A stretch of DNA of 64,000 nt from Atherix ibis (lineage: Eukaryota > Arthropoda > Insecta > Diptera > Athericidae), in assembly GCA_958298945.1 (NCBI GenBank), contig OY282610.1, positions 31,756,167 to 31,820,166 on the forward strand, written 5' to 3'. The position numbers and the translations under genes were made by a program. Below, piece after piece: positions 56,679 to 64,000 of the stretch (its first letter is position 1; each line of letters starts with the position of its first letter). A model generated the notes under the pieces. It saw only the letters and a list, made by a program, of their open reading frames with translations. It was not told where the DNA came from and made no database searches.

Positions 56679-57921
56679 CGAGGGTCGTTCAATAAGTCCT
56701 TAGAAAATCCGAGAAATTCCGCTCGTAGTGTCGGTAAAGATTTTTTTGTAAGTAGCATTATCGACAGGAAAGCTCGATCCATAGCGTAGGTCAATTTCTA
56801 TCGTCGATTAAAGTTAACGACATTTATTTGTGTATAACAATGGAAAAAAGCGAGTTTAGGGCTGTCATCAAACATCTCCATTTGAAAGGCTTAAGCCCGA
56901 AAGAAATCAAAGCCGAGTTGGATGCAGTTCATGGCACATCTGCACCTGTGTTTGCGACGGTTTACAATTGGATGAATGAATTTAAATGTGGCCGTTCATC
57001 CACAAAAGATGAACATCGTTCAGGACGCCCAGTTGAGGTGTCTACTCCTGAAATCATCGACAAAATCCACGATCTGATTTTGAATGATCGGCGAATTAAA
57101 GTGCGCGAATTAGTTGAGGCCACGGGCATATCACAAGGTACAGTCGCTTCAATTTTGCATGAAAAATTGTCTGTGAAAAAAATTTCGGCAAGATGGGTGC
57201 CGCGTTTGCTCTCAGACGAGAATAAGCGCAATCGTGTAGTGGACTCTGAGGCTATGTTGGCACTCTTTCATCGCAATGCTGCCGAATTCCTTCGTCGATA
57301 TGTCACTCTGGACGAAACCTGGATACACTACTACACTCCAGAAACGAAGAGACAGTCATCACAGTGGATTTTCAAGGGTGAACAGGCTCCGAAGAAGGCA
57401 ATAACTGTGCCATCGGCCGGCAAGGTGATGGCCACGGTCTTTTGGGATTCGCAGGGCATCATTTTTATCGACTACTTGGAAAAAGGAAAAACAATAACAG
57501 GAGCGTATTACGCGTCGTTATTGCAACGGTTGAGCGAGGAAATCAAAGAGAAATGCCCCCATCTGAAGAAGAAAAAAATCCTCTTGCATCAGGACAATGC
57601 GCCTGTGCACACCTGCGCTGTTTCCATGGCCAAAATTGTGGAATTGAGAATGGAATTGTTGCAGCATCCCGCTTATTCACCTAATTTGGCCCCGAGTGAC
57701 TATTTTCTTTTCCCCAATCTGAAGAAATGGCTTGGCGGACGACGGTTCACTTCCAACGAGGACGTCATTGCTCAAACGGATGAGTATTTTGCAGAACTTC
57801 CGAAATCCTATTTTTTGGACGGGATAAAAATTTTGGAAGGAGATGTTGAATAATAAATTTTTTTTTTGTAAAAAAACAGTTTTTTTCCATCTTTTTCTAA
57901 GGACTTATTGAACGACCCTCG
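56679..57921 (+). mobile_element. M1-family mariner, copy 3, most intact
   Basis: 1243 bp bounded by TA at 56677-56678 and 57922-57923. The terminal inverted repeats are perfect for 29 bp (CGAGGGTCGTTCAATAAGTC to TTAGAAAA). The untranslated leader lacks about 15 bp present in copy 2, between two AGCT motifs near 56775. It encodes an uninterrupted transposase with the full catalytic triad. Confidence 0.97.
56840..57853 (+). CDS. Mariner (DD34D) transposase, intact 337-codon frame with 10-11 residue C-terminal deletion
   Basis: Cut-and-paste transposase acting on CGAGGG termini at TA targets. Start ATG at 56840 (MEKSEFRAVIKH), as in sister copies; the frame could start 4 codons earlier. Two HTH motifs: residues about 1-45 and about 80-110 with ATGISQGTVASIL; NWMNEFKCGRSS about 43-54; ARWVPRLL 117-124. 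The catalytic core has LDETW (Asp158), HQDNAPVH (Asp252) and PSDYF (Asp287), spacing DD34D. Oddities: YSPNL instead of the conserved YSPDL (residues 280-283), KCGRSS where sisters have KRGRSS, and a C terminus KILEGDVE where copy 2 has KILEKRLEKCIELKGDYVE, i.e. 30 bp plus one Tyr codon deleted in frame, followed by TAA. Mariner proteins are usually about 345 aa. Activity cannot be judged from sequence. Confidence 0.95.
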   Translation: MEKSEFRAVIKHLHLKGLSPKEIKAELDAVHGTSAPVFATVYNWMNEFKCGRSSTKDEHRSGRPVEVSTPEIIDKIHDLILNDRRIKVRELVEATGISQGTVASILHEKLSVKKISARWVPRLLSDENKRNRVVDSEAMLALFHRNAAEFLRRYVTLDETWIHYYTPETKRQSSQWIFKGEQAPKKAITVPSAGKVMATVFWDSQGIIFIDYLEKGKTITGAYYASLLQRLSEEIKEKCPHLKKKKILLHQDNAPVHTCAVSMAKIVELRMELLQHPAYSPNLAPSDYFLFPNLKKWLGGRRFTSNEDVIAQTDEYFAELPKSYFLDGIKILEGDVE

Positions 57922-57923
57922 TA

Positions 57924-59710
57924 ATAATAGATGTAGACTTTGTCTAAGTGATAAAGTACAGGGTTTTAAAAATATCAACAACAAAAAATAGGATATATAT
58001 TAAAATTTAAATCTTATAAGATAATATCTTTTAAAGAATATGCTCGTACTGCTATAATATTTAAGGAACTTATATTGAAAAGCCAACTAAACATATATCA
58101 AAATATTCGCCCAAAGTATGATCATAAACGATCAAGTTTCTATGTAGTTTATAGTCAAAAATTTAGTATTTCTCTACACCAACTAGCATTGTATATATTA
58201 TGTTGTTAATTTCTTAATTTAGTCCTAAACTATAGTAATGAAAAAAGATACTAGATTTCTAATGATAACTAGTCGAATATAAACCATATACAATGCTATA
58301 CACTCTATACAAATAGTATGAGAACTTATAAATAGATGAAAGATAGAAGAGAGAAAAAAAGTTATATGAATACAAACGAAGAATAAATAAATAAATAAAT
58401 AGTAAACAAGAACTGAAACATAATTCAATGTGAGGCTTTATCCAAACATTAGTAACCAGAGGGTAGATAATCAAAAAATTAGACCATACAACATGATAAA
58501 CTACAAATGTGCCAATTGAGTTGAACTCGTTCTATATAATTATACAAATTTATTCATTAAAATAAAATTCCCGTCCATTTAAATGGGGATTTATGCATTT
58601 ATAGTACTTGTACTAGTAGTCGTCAGTTATGGGAGTTCTTTCTATCATATCATAATTCAAGATATCTTAGACACCCCAACCCCGTACCCGTCACTGAAAA
58701 AATTCAACAATACAAATGTTACTTAATAAAAGTTATCATCTTATAAAAAAAACGACAAATAAAATATTGTACATTAGAAAAAAATCTTTACTATTAAGGA
58801 CAATCTTTGCAATGTGAATCGATGGTAGTTAGTGGAATTTTCAGATTTAACTGCAACTATGGCTAGTGATTATGTAAATCTATTGAAATTGTATTACGGA
58901 AATTTTTTATTCTTTTCTCAATTTACACAAATCTACAAGGTAACTAACTATTCATATGTGTAGGAAAATCTTTTTGATTAGAAGATCTTCTCTTCCATAA
59001 TGTAAACGTTTGCCAGAATGTTTAGATTCCTGACTTGGCTCTGTTCGTTTTTACGAAATTTTCCACTGAACATTATAAACAACAGATCAGCTTAATGTAA
59101 ATTTTGAAATCGGTGAAAATAACATTTGGTTTTATTTGAAAATAGGTCTTTTTTTCTTCTTCTAGTTTGTGTTTATTTACATAAAAATCACATAACCTAT
59201 GGACTAATTAACTTTTTTTTTTGAGCTAAGCCCCCCCCCCATCCCCTAATTTATTATCTATTAACTTCCAAAACATTTTAAATAACTCCTCATAAATGGT
59301 ATATTTTAAAAATTGTAGTATTTTTTGGAAATTCACAAATTGTTGGCTATAAAATTGATTTTTTTAAATTAAATAAAACATATTTTTTTGGTTATTATAC
59401 TAAACATCCTAATCAAAAGTGTGGACATGAAAATTACTCAGAATTCGGATAGTAAATACTGCTTTCTTCCATAACTTTTGCTTTGGAAGTCATATACATC
59501 CTATTTACCAATTCACAGGATTTCCAAATAGGATGTGTATAGTTTATAAAATTTATGCTTCAAAAAATAATGTTAAATAAAACACAATTAAAAATTAGAA
59601 TAACATAATATTTATGTTTTAAAACATTATTTAAATAGCCGCAATAAGAATTCTTCTCATATTTCGGGCTGTTATTTGAACATTACTTGATGGCTATTTA
59701 ACTGCTATAA
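57924..59710. other. A/T-rich DNA, nothing recognised
   Basis: Contains a C10 run at 59231-59240 and an (AAAT)n run near 58383-58400. The open frames at 58225-58474 (minus) overlap each other and are Phe/Tyr-rich. No domain found. Confidence 0.5.
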
Positions 59711-59935
59711 CGATTATATATTATCTGCATAAGCACGATCTTTTGCAATATTCTCACAAGAAAAAGTCCAACGGCGTCAAATCGCACGATCATAGAGGCT
59801 ACTTGACATTAACAAATCTCGCAATATTACGATCTGGAAAATGTTCGCATAAGAAAGCCCAAATTTTTCGGTTTTGTGAAATGTTGCTAAGGCAGAATCA
59901 CAAGTTTTGTAGAGAGTTTTTATAATTTGAACAAA
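59711..59935 (-). mobile_element. DD41D (rosa-type) mariner relic 4, short
   Basis: Minus strand: RNIARFVNVK (about 59831-59803; family RvIsRFgDVnW), SCDLTPLDFFL.EYCKRSCL (about 59791-59735; family PPRSCDLTPLDFFLWGYVKdrvY) with the third catalytic Asp present, then CR-ADN. The upstream WFQQDGATCHT region is unrecognisable. Confidence 0.6.
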
Positions 59936-61235
59936 TTTTACAGTCAAATAATTCATTTAATAAAATGGTAAATTTTTTCTTAAGCATATCTAATCGTATG
60001 TACTACAATATATATGTTTGACAGCTGTCAAATAATAGAGGTGTAATTTCAAAATTAATAAATGGATATTTTCGTTACATTGAGCAAATGTCATTCATCC
60101 CGGAATATGATTTCTCTCATTATTGTGGAGCCCGTTCATCCAACAAATTAAATTTTCAAGTCCGCTAAGACCCGCTTCGCTAAGTAAACTGGTAACGTTC
60201 ACTCATACGAAACTTGAAGTCGTCAAATGGCTTCATAATCGCGGTAGTTTAAATTAGATCCTAGCTAATATTTAAGGAATTGAACATAGAAAGATATACA
60301 CATTTTGTGTCAGGATAATATTTTATCCATCAAAACAATCAATTTTCTTTGTTTTTTTTCTTCAAATATTAAAGATTTTTTTACAGAAACAAACAATAAA
60401 ATTCAAGAAAATCTAGAAAATAAAAAAAAAATCTCTTAAAACCTTTCGAACAAATTAACTTATTATTATAATTATTGCAATGTTAATGAAAATTTTATTT
60501 AAATTCACTAGAATATTCCAAAGTGTAATGGTAAATATTTGATTGAAATAAATTTCTGATAAAATTATAGGTTTGAAGAGAACATAACACAAAAAAAAAA
60601 TATGAAAATAACCGAACATCCTGGAGAAATAGGAAAAGGATTTTGTGGAAATAAATTGCATTTCATAAAACGGAAATTAAATTGTCACCCTCCGTTTTCA
60701 AAATGTTTATTGTATATTCACATGAAATTAATGTTATGGAAGACTCTGTCTCTGCTAGTTTGAATGTCTGGTTATATCCCGTTTGTCAGTCTTTCTGTCA
60801 GTCTATACTATTTATATGTCTTTTACTTTGAAAATTTCCGAAATTTTAAGAAATTATGTGCAAACGACAAATTACTGATGTTTGTTCTTCCCTTTAAAAA
60901 ATTGCAGCAATCAACAGCAGACATTTCTTAAAGGGCACTCATTCTGAAGTTATCAGTACTCAAGAGTATAAATTTTTATAAACTATTTCTCATTTTTCTA
61001 TTATTAAAAATGTATGCTTAAAATTTTCTTAATTTCTAACAAAATTCAAATAAGTTATTTTGTTCTTAATATCATAATCACCTTATCAACTCAACTAAAC
61101 TGGAAGGTTTGAATAGTAATAAGTCTATACTCCTCAGTTTTGATTTATTTTATGGCAAGAAACTCAACTTAAAATTCAGATTTTGATAAAAAAAATTTTT
61201 TTTTATAATTTTAAACTTTTGGCATTTTTTTATTT
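59936..61235. other. A/T-rich DNA with a 16-bp perfect palindrome
   Basis: TTTGACAGCTGTCAAA at 60017-60032 is a perfect palindrome. Strings beginning TTGACAGCTG also occur in the leaders of the mariners at 12578 and 15993. At 60100-60250 composition is more balanced but no reading was recognised. No genes found. Confidence 0.45.
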
Positions 61236-62340
61236 GTTGTACAAAAGTAGATTTTATAATAAAGATACTATAATGACAAGACAGGAACATGTGAGAGTAA
61301 ATAGCCATCGGTGTTTCTCTACCTAACAAGATTTGAACATTTTAAGATAAAACTCGTTGGCAATTTCATTTTAAACGCCGACGAGTATCAACAGGGAAGG
61401 TAACAGTGGAAATCTTTTTAATGAGAGGATTATAGTGATATAGGATAGTCGAGAATGAAACTTTTTATAACGAGCGACGCACAAATCATGAACGAAGGGA
61501 ACATTTAAGTCACGGTGAATAGCTTTGTTACGAACATAGAACAGGGCATCAATAATTTTTCGGATGATTTCGGATTGAACGGATTGGGAGCGATGGGAAT
61601 TGGAAGCCTTGGTAGAACCCCATAGTTCAATACTGTACGTTCAGATCGGTTTTAAAATCGTGTTGTAAATTAAAAGTTCGTTCTTTAATGTAATTTTTGA
61701 TCGGTTATCCAGTACTTTAAAAAGTAGTCGGTAACGCCTGCTAAGTTGTAGTCTTTTTGATTTCATGTAATCATACGGGGGGGGGGGGGGCGGTTTTGGT
61801 GGGTTTGGCGTGCTTTGCAGACTATTCCACTCATTTACTTTCACTTTCCATCTCTATTGGAGATTTTTTATATTGGATTGGAGGTATTTTGTGTGATGAA
61901 AGAATAGTGGTATCATCAGCAAAGGTAGCGGTTATAGTTTTGGGATTAGTTGGCATGTCAAAGGTATAAAAATTGTATAGGATTGGACCAAGAATTCTAC
62001 CTTGAGGAACACCAGGTATGATAGGAGATATTTCGGAATGGTCAGTATTAAATGTTACTTGGAAATGACATTGGAAGAGATATGACTTTGAAATAAGGAA
62101 GTATGTGGAGGGTAGGAAGCTTTTGAGTTCCCAGATCAGTCCAGAGTGCCACACTCGATCAAAAGCATGTGGTATATCTAGAAACACGCCCGGACAGTAA
62201 TCTTTTCGCTCGATGACATTGTTGGGTTGTATCCCAAATTGGTAGTCGGGAATAATTTTAGCATCTTTAAGGTTAAGGTAAAGGTATTTCAAGAGGAGTT
62301 TTTCAAAGATTTTTCCAAGGATTGGTAACAACTAAACAGA
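61236..62340 (-). mobile_element. Jockey-like LINE, 5'-truncated, with internal deletion at a G14 tract
   Basis: Minus strand. The frame 62331-61831 is open for 166 codons: LPILGKIFEKLLLKYLYLNL, DAKIIPDYQFGI, VFLDIPHAFDRVWHSGLIWE (RT catalytic Asp), GVPQGRILGPILYNFYTFDM and TATFADDTTIL (catalytic FADD box intact, near 61925-61905). Then comes a run of 14 G at 61777-61790, where the frame jumps to DYMKSKRLQLSRRYRLLF, NELLIYNTILKPI (near 61640), and further to RNKAIHRDLNVPFVHD and ARYKKFHS near 61530-61450. The 3' untranslated end (61420-61240) is shared with the copy at 55130-55330. A 22-bp stretch (TCAAAGATTTTTCCAAGGATTG-like) is repeated near 62310 and 62342. Confidence 0.85.
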
Positions 62341-62469
62341 TATCAAAGATTTTTCTAAGGATTGAGAAAATTACAAATATTCAAATCGCTGCAATTAGAT
62401 TACTTGCAGGAATCGATCATTTTGAGGTAATTTCTGACTTTCGCGCACATTTTAATTCGGGTATTATTT
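62341..62469. other. Short spacer, possible LINE remnant
   Basis: Plus strand 62364-62440 reads ITNIQIAAIRLLAGIDHFEV, which resembles the post-RT region of CR1-type LINEs (I.rIQNkAiRlIsG...), but it is too short to be sure. Confidence 0.25.
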
Positions 62470-62689
62470 GACGGGTATTGATTTTTAAATGTTTTGAAAT
62501 TTTAAAATTGTTACAATACTATAAAAAAGTTTATTATGTAGTTTTATAAGAAAATGTGCAACGACGTTAAATATGTTAGCACAATCTTGACAGCCAACTG
62601 ACATCAGCAAATCTGGAAATTGCGCGACCTGGGGAACTCTTCGTGTAATAAAGCCAAATTTTGTCGTATTGTGGTGGCTTGAGGAACTA
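62470..62689 (-). mobile_element. DD41D (rosa-type) mariner relic 5, cut by a Himar1-like mariner
   Basis: Minus strand: TTIRQNLALLHEEFP (near 62670-62625; family TAretm.LL.EeFPGR), AISRFADVSW near 62620-62590 and a damaged CDLTPLDFFLWGYVKNK region (QDCANIFNVVAHFLIKLHNK, about 62592-62535). The relic stops at the TA where the mariner begins (62688-62689). Its upstream part is not recognisable in the last 60 bp of the window. Confidence 0.55.
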
Positions 62690-63938
62690 ACAGATCGGCT
62701 GAAAAGTTTATAACGTAACACAGTAAAAATATTTTTTTTTGCAAAATTCATTTTTATTATTCAACATAGTTGCCTTCGAGGGCGATACAGCGATTATAGC
62801 GATCTTCCAACTTTTCGATACCATTTTTATAGTACTCTTTCGGTTTTGCCTCAAAATAGGTCTTAAATTTCTTGCCAACGAGCATTCTCTTGAGGTCTGC
62901 AAACAGGAAAAAGTCGCTGGGGGCCAGATCTGGAGAATACGGTGGATGGGGAAGCAATTCGTAGCCCAATTCATTGAGTTTGACCATCGTTTTCATCAAC
63001 TTGTGACACGGTGCATTGTCTTGGTGAAACAACACTTTTTTCTTCTTCAAATGAAGCCGTTTCTTAGCGATTTCTTTCTTCAAACGATCCAATAACGCTA
63101 TATAATAGTCGCTGTTGATCGTCTATCCCTTCTGGAGATAGTCAATGAATATTATACCATGCGCATCCCAAAATGCAGACGCCATCACCTTGCCAGCCGA
63201 CTGTTGCGTCTTTCCACGCTTTGGATTCGGTTCGTCGCTCGCTCTCCACTCTGCCGACTGCCGACTGGACTCTGGAGTGTAGTGACGGAGCCATGTTTCA
63301 TCTATTGTCACATATCGACGCAAAAATTCGGGTTTATTGCGCTTGAACAGCTCCAAACACTGCTCAGAATCATCAACACGTTGTTGTTTTTGGTCCACAG
63401 TGAGCTCACGCGGCACCCACTTTGCACACAGCTTTCGCATGCCCAAATATTGATGCACGATATGTCCAACACGCTCTTCCGATATCTTCAGAGTCTCAGC
63501 TATCTCGCTCAACTTCACTTTACGGTCATTTAAAATTATTTTGTGGATTTTTTTGATGTTTTCTGCCGTCACCACCTCTTTTGGGCGTCCACTGCGTTCT
63601 GCATCAACTGTGCTCGTACGACCAGTTCGAAATTAACGAAACCAATATTGCACAGTTGAAATAGCTGGAGCAGAGTCCGGATAACGTTTGTCAAACCATG
63701 CTTTGGTTTCCACTGTATTTTTTTTCATCAAAAAGCAATGCTTTATCAATACACGAAATTCGTCTTTATCCATTTTTTTTTCAATAACAAAAGTTGCTCC
63801 ACTCAAAATGCTATATCTCACGAACCAAACGACCGATTGCTGTCAAATTTTGACAGGAATCATTTGAAGCATGGTGCTTTGTGATTTTTGCAAGAGGCGC
63901 CATCTAGACGTCAAAGTTATAAACCTTTCAGCCGAACT
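62690..63938 (-). mobile_element. Irritans-subfamily (Himar1-like) mariner, defective copy B
   Basis: 1249 bp. TA at 62688-62689, then ACAGATCGGCTGAAAAGTTT; the other end, read inward, is TA (63940-63939) then AGTTCGGCTGAAAGGTTTAT, about 2 bp short at the outside. The ACAG..GGCTG start resembles Himar1 termini (ACAGGTTGGCTG). It is the sister of the element at 5461-6721 in opposite orientation. Confidence 0.9.
62757..63773 (-). pseudogene. Mariner transposase (irritans type), two stops and one in-frame deletion, catalytic triad intact
   Basis: Start ATG at 63773 (MDKDEFRVLIKHCFLMKKN). All pieces lie in a single frame. Stop 1: CAA to TAA after VQYWFR (near 63634). Stop 2: AAG to TAG after DYLQKG (near 63124). 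Between them: RKVKLSEIAETLKISEERVG, MRKLCAKWVPREL and VTIDETW with Asp 1. After stop 2: HQDNAPCHK with Asp 2 and APSDFF with Asp 3, all retained. Near 62870 ten codons (DVEVITETEA in copy A) are missing in frame, joining KKFKT to YFEAKPK. It ends CIALEGNYVE. Copy A has lost Asp 1 and Asp 3 but lacks these stops, so the two copies decayed along different routes. Confidence 0.92.
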
Positions 63939-64000
63939 TATATTTTGTAAAAACCAATTATTATCCAGAATAAATTCTGTAAAATCAGATTAAAAAAAAT

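Noticed and set aside
57442..57684. 80-codon open frame inside the M1 mariner
   Set aside because: Shadow of the transposase in another frame; the same shadow appears in the other M1 copies.
62364..62445. Plus-strand LINE-like segment (ITNIQIAAIRLLAG)
   Set aside because: Too short, and no RT motifs upstream.
1..64000. A new defence, toxin or biosynthetic multi-gene system
   Set aside because: Apart from transposases, LINE fragments and one PDZ exon there are no co-oriented or conserved genes to support one.

Overview
The window looks like a piece of an insect, probably dipteran, genome. It is strongly AT-rich with long A and T runs. It holds only one recognisable host coding exon, with consensus splice sites. 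Most of what can be identified is transposon DNA: many Tc1/mariner elements of several lineages and non-LTR retrotransposons of at least three kinds. No bacterial, phage, CRISPR, rRNA or tRNA feature was found. The taxon is an inference from transposon content and base composition.

Layout. At 1-830 there is an RTE-like LINE fragment (minus). At 2.05-7.0 kb there is an old mariner relic, then two tandem relics of another mariner lineage; the second is split by an irritans/Himar1-like mariner. At 10.2-14.06 kb a minus-strand LINE relic is split by two mariners, one with a CGAGGGTCATTC terminus and one mellifera-type. At 16-17 kb lie a deleted mariner and a second relic. The host exon is at 18898-19524 (minus): the second half of a PDZ domain plus a linker, most like PDZRN3/4. 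At 20.77-21.98 kb is a mariner, followed by converging jockey-like LINE ends. At 24.24-25.52 kb is a dimeric satellite with a ~186.5-bp monomer. At 29-29.95 kb a LINE RT relic is followed by a 9-bp minisatellite. At 30.4-31 kb is a DD41D (rosa-type) relic.

At 32.6-35.3 kb an old mariner with a duplicated N-terminal half lies next to a nearly complete young mariner, here called family M1 (TIR CGAGGGTCGTTC). At 38.6-41.3 kb a degenerate A/T array is followed by a unique-looking repeat carrying a second M1 copy. The same repeat without M1 lies at 50.6-51.25 kb and gives a natural empty site. At 43-50.4 kb are relics of mariner-like and DD41D elements, a 1.2-kb A/T minisatellite, a 179-bp palindromic element, and a 501-bp unidentified insert with a perfect 14-bp target duplication. 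At 51.6-55.85 kb are a second LINE copy, a Mos1-like (mauritiana) element, a DD41D relic and a jockey-like LINE. At 56.68-57.92 kb is the most intact M1 copy. At 59.7-63.94 kb are DD41D and jockey relics and a second Himar1-like mariner.

How it fits together. The transposons are layered: relics full of stops are targets for younger mariners, and TA target duplications can be read at most insertion sites. The three M1 copies are the youngest, and two keep long open frames with the full DD34D triad. Everything else is broken, by catalytic substitutions, frameshifts, internal deletions or stops. The host gene contributes one phase 0-0 exon, so much of the window could be intron of that gene; no neighbouring exon could be identified. 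I found no convincing new multi-gene system. The best leads are the natural empty site, the nested insertions, the unidentified 501-bp insert, the palindromic element and the satellite/minisatellite arrays.
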